A stretch of 64,000 nucleotides of DNA from Caccoplasma_A sp045587545 (GCA_045587545.1 JAZNCN010000020.1:17336-81335), one strand, 5' to 3'; positions 41,042 to 49,701 are shown, numbered from the stretch's first letter. Notes: generated by a model from the letters alone, not told the origin. Numbers and translations are program-made.

Positions 41042-42523
41042 ATGGAAAAACAGACATTGGTTATATACAATACCGTATCTCGAAAGAAAGAGGTTTTTAA
41101 ATCGATAACAGAGGGGAAAGCGGGCATGTATGTGTGCGGTCCCACTGTATATGGCGACGGGCATTTGGGACATGCACGACCTGCAATAACCTTTGACCTC
41201 TTATTCCGTTATTTGCAACATATAGGCTATAAAGTCCGTTACGTTCGCAATATTACCGACGTAGGACATCTTGAACATGATGCCGACGAAGGAGAAGATA
41301 AGATAGCAAAAAAGGCGCGTCTTGATGCACTTGAACCTATGGAAGTGGTACAATACTATCTAAACCGTTACCACAAGGCTATGGAGAGACTTAATGTTTT
41401 ACCACCAAGTATTGAGCCTCATGCATCGGGACACATCATAGAGCAGATTGAATATATTAAAAAAATTCTTGAAGCAGGATACGCATACGAGAGCGAAGGC
41501 TCGGTATATTTTGATGTAGAGAAATATAGTAAGAGCCACCATTACGGCAAGCTATCAGGCAGAAATATAGATGAGTTGCTTAACACTACCCGCCAATTAG
41601 ACGGACAAAGTGAGAAACGCAACCCTATAGATTTTGCCCTATGGAAAAAGGCTGCACCCGAACATATTATGCGATGGCCGTCGCCATGGAGCGACGGATT
41701 TCCCGGTTGGCACTTAGAGTGCTCTGTTATGGGAACTAAATATTTAGGAGAGGAGTTTGATATTCATGGTGGAGGAATGGATTTGATGTTCCCTCACCAC
41801 GAATGTGAAATTGCTCAATCGGTTGCAGCACAAGGAAAAGAGTGCGTTCACTATTGGATGCACAACAATATGATAACAATCAACGGTCAAAAAATGGGGA
41901 AATCGTTGGGGAACTTCATAACTCTTGACCAATTCTTTACAGGAACTCACGAGTTATTGAGCCAACCCTTCTCTCCTATGACAATACGTTTTTTCATACT
42001 TCAAGCGCACTATCGTAGCACACTTGATTTCAGTAGCGATGCACTTGTTGCAGCAGAGAAAGCATATATACGTCTATGTCAAGGCTGGGAAAATTTATCA
42101 AAAATAACCCCTTCCGACACAACAACATGCGACGTAAAAGATTTGCGTGCCAAGTGTTACGAAGCAATGAACGACGACCTCTCATCGCCTATAGTAATTT
42201 CGCATCTTTTTGATGCAGTACGCCAAATAAACACTATATTGGCAGGCGGAGCAACCATCTCGGCAGAAGATTTGGAAGAGTTGAAAAAGACTTTCAAAAT
42301 CTTTATGTTTGATGTATTAGGACTCGTAGTTGAAGGAGGCAACTCTGCATCAGAAGGCAACGATGCATATAAAGAGGCTGTTGATTTAATTATGGAGTTA
42401 CGCAAAGAGGCAAAAGCCCGTAAAGATTGGGCAACAGCCGACTTTATTCGTAATCGCCTTGCTGAGATAGGATTTGATGTAAAAGACACCAAAGAGGGTG
42501 TTGAATGGAAGTTGAACAAATAG
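41042..42523 (+). CDS. cysS: Cysteinyl-tRNA synthetase
   Basis: The 493-residue product attaches cysteine to tRNA-Cys in the cytoplasm. It has the HIGH-type motif in GPTVYGDGHLGHARPAI (residues about 32-48), the zinc-site CSVMG and HGGGMDLMFPHHECEIAQS region, and the KMSKS-type loop QKMGKSLGNFITL. Length and C-terminal helical region are normal. A hairpin with GATAAGGAG/CTCTTTATC arms lies 36 bases after the stop. It is the last member of the tcdA-ABC-DUF3467-cysS run. Confidence 0.96.
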   Translation: MEKQTLVIYNTVSRKKEVFKSITEGKAGMYVCGPTVYGDGHLGHARPAITFDLLFRYLQHIGYKVRYVRNITDVGHLEHDADEGEDKIAKKARLDALEPMEVVQYYLNRYHKAMERLNVLPPSIEPHASGHIIEQIEYIKKILEAGYAYESEGSVYFDVEKYSKSHHYGKLSGRNIDELLNTTRQLDGQSEKRNPIDFALWKKAAPEHIMRWPSPWSDGFPGWHLECSVMGTKYLGEEFDIHGGGMDLMFPHHECEIAQSVAAQGKECVHYWMHNNMITINGQKMGKSLGNFITLDQFFTGTHELLSQPFSPMTIRFFILQAHYRSTLDFSSDALVAAEKAYIRLCQGWENLSKITPSDTTTCDVKDLRAKCYEAMNDDLSSPIVISHLFDAVRQINTILAGGATISAEDLEELKKTFKIFMFDVLGLVVEGGNSASEGNDAYKEAVDLIMELRKEAKARKDWATADFIRNRLAEIGFDVKDTKEGVEWKLNK

Positions 42524-42558
42524 TTGTTTAAACTTTAACCCACAAAATTTGTCATAAT

Positions 42559-42589
42559 GATAAGGAGTCTGTTTTTAAGGCTCTTTATC
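42559..42589 (+). other. Hairpin downstream of cysS
   Basis: GATAAGGAG at 42559-42567 and CTCTTTATC at 42581-42589 give nine pairs with one G-T, around a 13-base loop. No T-run follows, so it is not a standard terminator. It could be a processed end or part of the leader of the next gene. Confidence 0.35.
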
Positions 42590-42660
42590 TGTTATTTGAA
42601 ACAGATTTTAGGGAAGGTCTATAAATAGGCCATTAATTGTTCAACTAAAAAAGAGAAATT

Positions 42661-43359
42661 ATGAAGAAATTATTTTTTGCAGTAACATTTTTATTTGTAG
42701 CAATAGGTTTTGTATCGGCTCAAGAAAATGAAGGTGCATACGTTGAAATAAACGGAAATGCAAAGGTGAAAGTTACCCCCGACCGTGCCGAAATAGAGAT
42801 TACCCTTAGAGAGAGCGATTTAAAAGGGAAATACTCTCTTAAAGAGTGGGAGGATAAACTTGCCAAAGCATTAAAAGCAGCAAGTGTTGACGCAAAAAAA
42901 CAGCTCACACTCTACCGTCAATCTCTTGCATCGGCAAAGAGAAAGACAATAAACCAATATAAAACATTTAAATTAGAGGTATATACAGCAGAGGAGGCAC
43001 AAGAGGTTATGAATTCGCTTGCCGAAAATAACATTTCAAACAGCCGCCTTACAAAAGTTTGGGTTTCAGACCGCCAAAACATTACTGACAGTTTAAAAGT
43101 GGAAGCGATAAAAAGAGCTAAACACGATGCCTCAGTTTTAGCGGAAGCCATAGATCAAAGTGTTGGAAGCGCAACACGCATAAACTACTATCCATCACGA
43201 CCTGCCGTTGTATATCGTAATGTAATGTTAAAAGCATCAGCAGTTGAGACCGCTGATATGGCAGAAGAAGAACCAACTCTACCTCAAATCAATTTTGAGG
43301 AGATAGAAATAGAAGAGAACGTATCAGTCCGATTTATTCTAAAACCCATAAAAGAGTAA
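42661..43359 (+). CDS. SIMPL domain (DUF541) periplasmic protein
   Basis: The 232-residue product has a signal peptide ending GFVSAQ and one SIMPL domain: YVEINGNAKVKVTPDRAEIE at the mature start, a central KTFKLEVYTAEEAQEVMNSL strand-helix and a C-terminal VSVRFILKPI strand. SIMPL proteins are periplasmic or outer-membrane associated; their biochemical role is not settled. The segment between about residues 75 and 150 is basic. It lies 16 bases before the large M6 protease gene and could share a transcript with it. Confidence 0.86.
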   Translation: MKKLFFAVTFLFVAIGFVSAQENEGAYVEINGNAKVKVTPDRAEIEITLRESDLKGKYSLKEWEDKLAKALKAASVDAKKQLTLYRQSLASAKRKTINQYKTFKLEVYTAEEAQEVMNSLAENNISNSRLTKVWVSDRQNITDSLKVEAIKRAKHDASVLAEAIDQSVGSATRINYYPSRPAVVYRNVMLKASAVETADMAEEEPTLPQINFEEIEIEENVSVRFILKPIKE

Positions 43360-43375
43360 CCATATAATTAAAAAT

Positions 43376-46219
43376 ATGAGAAAAGTAGCCGCAACTCTTG
43401 TTGCAACCTTTATTTGTATATTACAAGCAGCAGCTATTCCTGCTGAAAAAATTAAAAAGAGTATTGAACAAGCAGACAGTACGCTCCTCACTATCGTTTT
43501 AAACGGAGATGAAAATTTCTCATATTATACAACCTCAGACGGAGTTCCCGTAAAAGAGAGCAATGGCAGTTATTATCTCGCCGAATGGCGAGATAATACT
43601 CTTTCAGCCACAAACATATTGGCACACAACATAGAAGAGCGAGAAGAAGACGAAATAAAATTTATTGAACAAAATATATCAAACACACAAAAGAATATAT
43701 CCCTGCTCAGGGACAAGATGTTGCAACAAACAAACCTACTAAGAAGAGACCGATTAGAAAAGAGACTGAAAAATAATCAAACTTCCTCCCTGCTTAAATC
43801 TTCAAACTCAACATCAAAAGGATTAATAATATTGGTAAACTTTGCCGATAGAAGTTTTATATCATCAAATGCTGAGATATCGGCAATGATGAATGAAGTT
43901 GGATATAATAAAAACGGGCACATAGGTAGTTTGCACGACTATTTTTACGATCAATCGGGAGGAAAACTAAATATAACATTTGACGTTGTAGGACCTGTTA
44001 CAGTAAGCAAAAATATGTCGTATTATGGAGCCGACCAAGGAACAACCCACGATTCACATGTAGGAGAAATGGTTGCCGAGGCTTGCAATTTGGTAGACGC
44101 ATATGTAAACTTTGGCGATTATGATTGGTACGACGACGGAGAAGTTGACCAAATATACATTATATATGCCGGTTACTCACAAGCATCTGGGGCACCATCA
44201 TACACTATATGGCCCAAAGAATGGTATCTATCATATTCCGATTATGGCAAAACATTAACACTTGATGGAGTTACAATAGAGACCTTTGCATGCAGTAGTG
44301 AACTTGATGGAACATCTGGTTCAAACATTGACGGAATTGGAACTGCATGTCATGAGTTTTCACATTGTATGGGATTACCAGATCTTTATGATACCTCAAA
44401 TAACGGAACTTTTGGTATGGGCAGTTGGAGTGTAATGGATATGGGGTGTTACAACGGTAATGGCAAAATTCCTTGTAATTATACTGCATTTGAACGTAAT
44501 TATGCAGGCTGGCTGACATCTGCTCAACTACAAATCTTAAAAGAACCTGTATCCATAACAGATATGCCATCACTATCAGATGATGATGCAATTGCATACA
44601 GAATTTATAATGACGGCAGCGTATATTCAGAATATTTTATACTTGAAAACCGTCAACAAAAGGGTTGGGATAGCGGATGTCCCGGACATGGATTATTGAT
44701 TACTCATATTGACTATGATGCCGACGCATGGGCTTATAATACCGTCAATAACGACGCATCTCACCGTCGATTCACAATAAAGCCTGCCGATAATAATTTA
44801 AGTTCTGCATCATTGGCAGGTGATACTTATCCCGGAACAAGTGGTAATACCTCGTTTACCGACACCTCATCACCTTCGGCAAATTTTTATCAGCCAACAA
44901 AATCAGGTTCATATTATTTAGGCAAGCCTATTACCAATATAAGAGAGAGTAATGGAGCTATTTCATTTGACTTTATGGGAGGAACATCTGGGGGAGATGA
45001 GAGTGACGAGATTCAACTCTCGCGCGATGGTTGGAGCGCAAAAGCCGATGGTTATGCTGCAAGTATGTACGACGGACCTCCTCGCTATGCCTTTGACGGA
45101 GATTTAAATTCTCATTGGCACTCACGATATGATGACAGTGGTGGTGGTAGCACAAACTATGAATTACCTCACTATATTCAATTTGATTTGGGTAGTGTTC
45201 AAGAATTTAGTGCATTTAACTATGTATCGCGTACAGCAAATGGCTCTCAAAATGGCGATGTGGCAAGCTATGAGATTTATATTGCAAACAACGATATGAC
45301 ATATTCCCTTGGTTCGGGTTATGTTCCCTCCATTGGAACAAAAATAAAGAGTGGAACCTTTACATATAACAATTCACGAGAACATTATGTTCAATTAGGA
45401 GACAATTATTCTGCAAGATATTTATTATTGCTTTGTAAATCAACAAATAATGGCACCAAATTTTCGGCATGCTCAGAGTTTTATTTATATAATACTCCAA
45501 ACAGCGGAATAGAAGATGGAGACTATTGTTCTCCGTCGGTAACAACGCAAGGTACAGCAAACTCATACGTGGGACAGATTGTTACACTCTCAACAACAGG
45601 AGCAGAAGTTAATGCTATGTGGAACAACCCCAAAACCGAAAACTATAATGGAGCATTAGAGCCTATTGAGAATACATTTACGGCATATCCCGGACAAACA
45701 ATAACTTTGAATATAAGCGACAAGAATACGGTTTGGGGATTGGTGAGAGTATATATAGATTTGAACGGAAATTATATTTTCGATTCAGACGAGCAGATTT
45801 TTGCAGATGCCGACAGAAATCGCACATCATCAATATCACAACAATTTACCCTCTCTTCAGATATTACAGAAGGAACATACTTAATGAGAGTAATGTATGT
45901 TGCAGGAAGTAATGAAAAAAACTTGTGGGCATGCGACGACTATACCGAAGGAGGTTACTACGACTTTGAATTTATGGTAGAAACAGATGAAACCGCTATT
46001 ATCTGCCACCAGACAGCCAAAACAAAAGTATATGTTACTGATGGCACAATAGTAGTTGAAACCTCTGCAAAATCAATAGAACCAATATCGGTATATAACG
46101 TAGCAGGAACACTCCTTGCACAATCATACACTCGTGGCAATATTACAAAACTACAAGTATCGCAGAGCGGATTATTTATAGTTAAGGTTGGAGGAGAAGT
46201 ATATAGAGTAGTTAAGTAG
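43376..46219 (+). CDS. Secreted M6-family metalloprotease with F5/8C, GEVED and T9SS tail
   Basis: The 947-residue product has a signal peptide ending AAAIPA and a propeptide-like region to about residue 145. The M6 domain lies at about 145-500 (LIILVNFADRSF; HEFSH motif in GTACHEFSHCMGLPDLYD near residue 325; GMGSWSVMDMGCYNGNG). An F5/8-type C (discoidin) domain follows at about 545-705 (DGWSAKADGYA, IQFDLGSVQEFSAFNYVSR), then a GEVED domain at about 735-865 (VRVYIDLNGNYIFDSDEQIF). The last 75 residues are a T9SS tail (YNVAGTLLAQS, GLFIVKVGGEVYRVVK). It is a surface or released protease, probably binding carbohydrate through the discoidin domain. The F5/8C-GEVED pair also occurs in the sialidase protein at 54949-63069. 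Confidence 0.92.
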   Translation: MRKVAATLVATFICILQAAAIPAEKIKKSIEQADSTLLTIVLNGDENFSYYTTSDGVPVKESNGSYYLAEWRDNTLSATNILAHNIEEREEDEIKFIEQNISNTQKNISLLRDKMLQQTNLLRRDRLEKRLKNNQTSSLLKSSNSTSKGLIILVNFADRSFISSNAEISAMMNEVGYNKNGHIGSLHDYFYDQSGGKLNITFDVVGPVTVSKNMSYYGADQGTTHDSHVGEMVAEACNLVDAYVNFGDYDWYDDGEVDQIYIIYAGYSQASGAPSYTIWPKEWYLSYSDYGKTLTLDGVTIETFACSSELDGTSGSNIDGIGTACHEFSHCMGLPDLYDTSNNGTFGMGSWSVMDMGCYNGNGKIPCNYTAFERNYAGWLTSAQLQILKEPVSITDMPSLSDDDAIAYRIYNDGSVYSEYFILENRQQKGWDSGCPGHGLLITHIDYDADAWAYNTVNNDASHRRFTIKPADNNLSSASLAGDTYPGTSGNTSFTDTSSPSANFYQPTKSGSYYLGKPITNIRESNGAISFDFMGGTSGGDESDEIQLSRDGWSAKADGYAASMYDGPPRYAFDGDLNSHWHSRYDDSGGGSTNYELPHYIQFDLGSVQEFSAFNYVSRTANGSQNGDVASYEIYIANNDMTYSLGSGYVPSIGTKIKSGTFTYNNSREHYVQLGDNYSARYLLLLCKSTNNGTKFSACSEFYLYNTPNSGIEDGDYCSPSVTTQGTANSYVGQIVTLSTTGAEVNAMWNNPKTENYNGALEPIENTFTAYPGQTITLNISDKNTVWGLVRVYIDLNGNYIFDSDEQIFADADRNRTSSISQQFTLSSDITEGTYLMRVMYVAGSNEKNLWACDDYTEGGYYDFEFMVETDETAIICHQTAKTKVYVTDGTIVVETSAKSIEPISVYNVAGTLLAQSYTRGNITKLQVSQSGLFIVKVGGEVYRVVK

Positions 46220-46251
46220 AATATCATAAAATGATATATAAAATCATATTT

Positions 46252-47367
46252 ATGAGTTACGATCAATTAATATTAACAGTAAATACATCAAGCATAGTTA
46301 TTCTACTTTTACTTGCTCTTATCCTATTGCTAGCAACGCGCTTTAAGGGAGAAAATGCCTATGCAGCGGCAATAATAGTTGTACCCAATGTCCCTGTCTA
46401 TCTGTACAATGCAAGTAGAATGTTGGGGTGGCATAACTTTACGCTTGCAATACTCCCTTTCAGTTTCTCGCTGAATACTTTGTTAATGCCCCTTTTGTGG
46501 TTGTTTGCTCGAAAAAGTTTCGATTCCTCATATAAGTTCTCTGTTAAAGATTTAATCCATATTATACCATGTATCATATTTTTTATTATATATTTCACCA
46601 TCTCCAGCGATGATAAGATTAGCAGTATAGTGTATGAAATGTCGGGAGATGATACATGGATTGGAGATCTCAATACAGTAGTTGTTTTATTACAACTATT
46701 AATATACTTTCCTATGATATTCATCTTTATATATAAAAATAAAAAGAGAGTTACAAACAGATTGTCTGATGCCGAATGGCTTCAAAAAGAGTGGATACTG
46801 GTATTTATGATATTGTTTGCATCTCTGTTTGTTATAGTAATGGTATGCTATCTGATTTGGCCTCGCTCAGACGCATGGCTTATCCAAATTTTAAATGTTG
46901 TAGCAATGTTTTATTTAGTATATAACACAATTGCACACCCATATATACTCTCAGAACAAACACTTAAAGAAAAAGAATTGACAAGTAAAGAATCTTCAGA
47001 ACAATTACTTGATGTAGAATATATGAAGGATCTGTGTTCTCGAACAATAAGTTACCTACAAGAGTCAAAAGCATATCTGCGTTATGACCTTACACTATCA
47101 GTATTGGCAAATGAATTGAAAGTTTCACAGAGAAATCTTTCTCGTTCAATAAATACTTATCTCGACAAAACTTTCTTTGAACTTATTAATGAGATGAGGG
47201 TGGAGGAAGCAAAAGAAAAAATATTAAAACTCAATACCTCTGATTATAGTATTGAAAGCATCTATTCTGAATGTGGATTTCGCTCGCGATCAACATTCTT
47301 TCTTGTTTTTAAAAAAATTTCAGGGCAAACGCCCTCTGCATGGCTTTCGCAACATAGCAAACGTTAG
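46252..47367 (+). CDS. Membrane-anchored AraC-family regulator
   Basis: The 371-residue product starts best at ATG 46252 (MSYDQLILTV); an ATG at 46231 adds seven residues. The N-terminal half has about six to seven hydrophobic segments (IVILLLLALILLLA; LIHIIPCIIFFIIYFTI; VVVLLQLLIYFPMIFIFIY; WILVFMILFASLFVIVMVCY). The C-terminal 110 residues form an AraC-type double HTH (LSVLANELKVSQRNLSRSIN, EAKEKILKLNTSDYSIESIY, CGFRSRSTFFLVFKKISGQT). This layout, membrane sensor domain plus AraC domain, is known in Bacteroidota. The signal is unknown. Targets may include the protease gene 11 bases upstream or the downstream RNA and lipoprotein region, but that is only inferred. Confidence 0.88.
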   Translation: MSYDQLILTVNTSSIVILLLLALILLLATRFKGENAYAAAIIVVPNVPVYLYNASRMLGWHNFTLAILPFSFSLNTLLMPLLWLFARKSFDSSYKFSVKDLIHIIPCIIFFIIYFTISSDDKISSIVYEMSGDDTWIGDLNTVVVLLQLLIYFPMIFIFIYKNKKRVTNRLSDAEWLQKEWILVFMILFASLFVIVMVCYLIWPRSDAWLIQILNVVAMFYLVYNTIAHPYILSEQTLKEKELTSKESSEQLLDVEYMKDLCSRTISYLQESKAYLRYDLTLSVLANELKVSQRNLSRSINTYLDKTFFELINEMRVEEAKEKILKLNTSDYSIESIYSECGFRSRSTFFLVFKKISGQTPSAWLSQHSKR

Positions 47368-47437
47368 CTTCTGACAAACAGTATCTTATATCCCATTTTT
47401 AATAATTTTAACTCTCGCAATAACCCATCTTTCCAGT

Positions 47438-47557
47438 CCAAACTTCAGATTTCAAAACTTAAAACACTCCTTCAAATTTCTCTTTTGATCTCTTTTTACA
47501 TTTCTTTGCCAAAAAGAGCAACAGTCTTAAAAGAGTATAAATATTTTTGAAGTTTGG
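47438..47557. repeat. 10-base inverted repeat flanking gap
   Basis: CCAAACTTCA at 47438-47447 and TGAAGTTTGG at 47548-47557 are perfect inverses 100 bases apart. The right arm overlaps the -33 area of the candidate promoter at 47546. Shorter CTCTTTT and AAAAGAG words between them also pair. This is part of the 716-base gap 47368-48083, in which I find no convincing protein gene. Confidence 0.5.
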
Positions 47558-47576
47558 AAATAATTTCATATACTTG
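47546..47576 (+). promoter_or_regulatory. Candidate Bacteroidota promoter for structured RNA
   Basis: TTTG at 47546-47549, 19 bases, then TATACTTG at 47569-47576, one base off TAnnTTTG. Transcription would begin near 47583, at the 5' edge of the structured tract. Confidence 0.55.
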
Positions 47577-47582
47577 TAACGT

Positions 47583-47890
47583 CATCTTACGGAGCAATAA
47601 AGATTGTTATAAAAGGTGATAAAATATTTGAATTATTTTAACACAAACAGAAAGTGTTTAGCTTTATTCTCTGAAAGCGAATCTGGTAAATTTATGGACG
47701 AGGATAAGCAATGCTCTTCACGTTTTGTTATCTCCAATTGGTGTAACATGCGTGGACTGTTGCTTGTTTTAGTCCGAGGGCTTACCAGAGCCTGCTTTCA
47801 TAAAATAAGTAATCGGTTCCACGCTTTCTTATTTTATAAACATCGTACTCGGAGCCATACGATAAAGATAACAAAACGGAAAGAATGAAG
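47583..47890 (+). ncRNA. Unassigned structured RNA with two possible pseudoknots
   Basis: Helices visible: GAG(C)AATAAAG 47592-47602 with CTTTATTCTC 47662-47671; TAAAATA 47620 with TATTTTA 47634; a closing 13-pair stem CGTTTTGTTATCT 47721-47733 with AGATAACAAAACG 47866-47878, extended by CTTCA/TGAAG after a bulge; ATAAAATAAG 47800-47809 with CTTATTTTAT 47828-47837; ATCGTA 47842-47847 with TACGAT 47858-47863. The loops of the last two hairpins pair outward: TCCACGC 47818-47824 with GCGTGGA 47750-47756, and CTCGGA 47848-47853 with TCCGAG 47773-47778. A local hairpin GGACT/AGTCC (47754-47758, 47771-47775) excludes both. It does not look like RNase P RNA, tmRNA, SRP RNA or a known riboswitch that I recognise. 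Function unknown; it may be a free RNA or the leader of the lipoprotein gene at 48084. Confidence 0.55.
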
Positions 47891-48083
47891 TTATACGCAT
47901 TATCCCCAAACAAATTTTAGAGTATAAATTATTGCCTATTTTAAGTAATGAATGGGCGTTGCCTTGCCGCACTTTTATATAACCCCTATAACTTATTCTA
48001 TTAATTTACAGAGATTTTAAAATACGACAGACAGCGGAACCGAAAAGCTTACAGAGTAGGAGAATAATTTAAATTTAAACAAT

Positions 48084-48683
48084 ATGAAAACTTTTAGTAA
48101 AGAATTAAGCCGTATATTATCAGTATTAATAACGGCATTGTGTTTGGTAGTTGCAGTTTCAGCGTGTAACGATGGCGATGATGACAATTTGTATAACAAT
48201 GGCGGTGGAGAGATAGTAGATACTGGGGATAATGAAAACGAAAACCCCTCTGAAGGTGAAGGAAACGAAGATGAAGGGGGAGAGGGAGAAACTCCTCAAA
48301 ATCCCTCTCAACAACTCGATGAATGGATAAATACAGGATCTGTAACAAAGCCTGTATGGGAATATACAACAACGCAAATTATCCCTAAAGAATTGAATGC
48401 ACTTACTGTTTCTTGGAGATTGACATTTAGTGTTAAAATTGGACTACAAATAGTTGAAGAAAAATGTACTGAAGCCATTTATTCTGTCAAATTTAGTGAC
48501 AGTCGCACTGCGAGAAATTATGCTCAATTAATTAATAATGCAGGAGGATCTGCAACATTATCAGGGTCCAGTGTCGTAGTTGATTGTACACCCGCTTTTG
48601 CACTCTTATCTGTTGCAGAGTCAAAAACAAAAGTAGAAAATTTCAATTTAATTCCAAATTCTATTATTGAAGGAAAACAATAA
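48084..48683 (+). CDS. Putative lipoprotein, paralogue of next gene
   Basis: The 199-residue product has a lipoprotein signal peptide (LITALCLVVAVSAC, lipobox VSAC). An acidic low-complexity linker follows (NDGDDDNLYNNGGGEIVD, then repeated GE-rich stretches to about residue 75). The folded part of about 110 residues contains SWRLTFSVKIG, CTEAIYSVKFSDSRTARNYA and a short CTPAFALL end. The next gene repeats the same plan (DDD-x-YNNG, W-x-LTF, TRAI-x-x-x-FSSSDFANAF), so the two are diverged tandem duplicates. Function unknown; likely outer-membrane lipoproteins tied to the barrel gene downstream. The acidic linker after the cysteine suits surface export of lipoproteins in Bacteroidota. Confidence 0.75.
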   Translation: MKTFSKELSRILSVLITALCLVVAVSACNDGDDDNLYNNGGGEIVDTGDNENENPSEGEGNEDEGGEGETPQNPSQQLDEWINTGSVTKPVWEYTTTQIIPKELNALTVSWRLTFSVKIGLQIVEEKCTEAIYSVKFSDSRTARNYAQLINNAGGSATLSGSSVVVDCTPAFALLSVAESKTKVENFNLIPNSIIEGKQ

Positions 48684-48719
48684 TTACAATATTAACTTTT
48701 AACATTAAAAAAATCTATT

Positions 48720-49166
48720 ATGAAGAAAATGATGAAAAATTTTAGCCGTTTAATGCTTGTGGCATTTGCGGCTTTGTGTATCAGTTTTGCATTTACATCT
48801 TGCGGTGGCGATGATGATGGAGATGATATTTATAATAACGGAGCAGGAGTTATAGATCCAGGAGTTATAGATCCAGGAGTTAGTGGAGGTGAAAATGCAG
48901 ATGGAACAGTCTCATTGACAGTTAATAATGGGATATATGTAGCAAAATGGACTTTGACTTTTGATGAGAATGAGTTGTGTACAAGAGCTATTTGTGAGTG
49001 TACTTTTTCAAGTAGTGATTTTGCAAACGCTTTTGCAGTAAGTTATGGAGATGACGTTATTAGCAGAAACGGAAATAAAGTAACAATTGATCAAACTGAT
49101 CTATTTGAAGGAGACTCAAAAGATGACGTTTTAGCGGCGATAGAGGCAATGTCCCAACAATATTAA
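48720..49166 (+). CDS. Putative lipoprotein, paralogue of previous gene
   Basis: The 148-residue product has the lipobox FTSC in ALCISFAFTSCGGDDDGDD and an acidic linker DDIYNNGAGVIDPGVIDPGV. The linker contains a 15-base tandem repeat (GVIDP twice) near 48845-48880 that could expand or contract without frame loss. The folded part has KWTLTFDENELCTRAICECT and FSSSDFANAFAVSYGDD, matching its upstream neighbour. Function unknown. It lies 36 bases downstream of the paralogue and 50 bases before the frameshifted barrel gene; all three look like one envelope unit. Confidence 0.75.
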   Translation: MKKMMKNFSRLMLVAFAALCISFAFTSCGGDDDGDDIYNNGAGVIDPGVIDPGVSGGENADGTVSLTVNNGIYVAKWTLTFDENELCTRAICECTFSSSDFANAFAVSYGDDVISRNGNKVTIDQTDLFEGDSKDDVLAAIEAMSQQY

Positions 49167-49216
49167 ATTTTATCTCTTTTGAGATTTGGTTTATAACTTA
49201 AAATTTAAGTAAATAT

Positions 49217-49701
49217 ATGAAGAACTTTCTATTCACATTAGTTTTATGTGTGTGTTTGCCATAGGAGCATACGCACAAAAAGGAGAGATGGCTGCAAGTG
49301 CCCAATTTATGCTTGGAGCAGGACAAGGCATAACTAATCCTGGATTGGGAGCAAAATTCTCATATAGCATTACAGATCCTTGGCGTTTGGCGGCATCGTT
49401 CGATTACGGTTTCAAAAACAAAGGAATGAGCTCATGGGACATTAATGTTGATGCACATTACCAATTCTTTTTTAATAAAGGATTTAGAGCCTATCCTATG
49501 ACCGGTTTTACCGTATTAGGATACACAGCAAAATACTGGGGATATAAAGCCTCTACCACTTGCGTGGGAATAAACCTCGGTGGAGGTGCTCAGTACGACA
49601 TTAATGATAGTTGGGCTGTTTACACAGAACTAAAAGGACAATTGGTTCATAACCACGGTTCACGTTTTGTTTGGAGTGTAGGTGGTTCTTACAAGTTCTA
49701 A
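49217..49701 (+). pseudogene. Outer-membrane beta-barrel gene with frameshifted signal peptide
   Basis: Starting at ATG 49217 the reading MKNFLFTLVLCVCLP meets a TAG at 49262. Shifting frame at the GTGTGTG tract (49247-49253) restores a perfect signal peptide and the rest of the gene: LVLCV-FAIGAYAQKGEMAAS, then about 145 residues of barrel-like alternating strands (FSYSITDPWRLAASFDYGFK, GINLGGGAQYDIND, a final VWSVGGSYKF). Removing one GT unit, or adding one base, gives one continuous frame of about 160 residues. A start at ATG 49246 would lack the hydrophobic core. So the gene is either inactivated, phase-variable by slippage, or carries a sequence error. The family is a small OmpW/OmpA-like porin-type barrel. 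Confidence 0.75.

Noticed and set aside
47721..47878. MITE with 13-base terminal inverted repeats
   Set aside because: The ends are perfect inverses, but the inside holds several further hairpins and long-range pairs, and I see no flanking target duplication or second copy. An RNA reading fits better, though a MITE is not excluded.
47616..47888. Open frame of 90 codons inside the structured region
   Set aside because: Starts at a weak non-ATG codon, has no domain or signal peptide, and codon content follows the paired RNA arms rather than a protein pattern.
47583..47890. RNase P RNA, tmRNA or SRP RNA
   Set aside because: The conserved RNase P core (GAAAGTCC with ACAGAA-CGGCTTA), the tmRNA ends and tRNA-like T-loop, and the SRP GGAA tetraloop region are not found.
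49246..49701. Barrel protein starting at ATG 49246 as a normal gene
   Set aside because: This start leaves only MCVFAIGAYAQ, without the positive start and hydrophobic core of a signal peptide; the missing part is present upstream in another frame.
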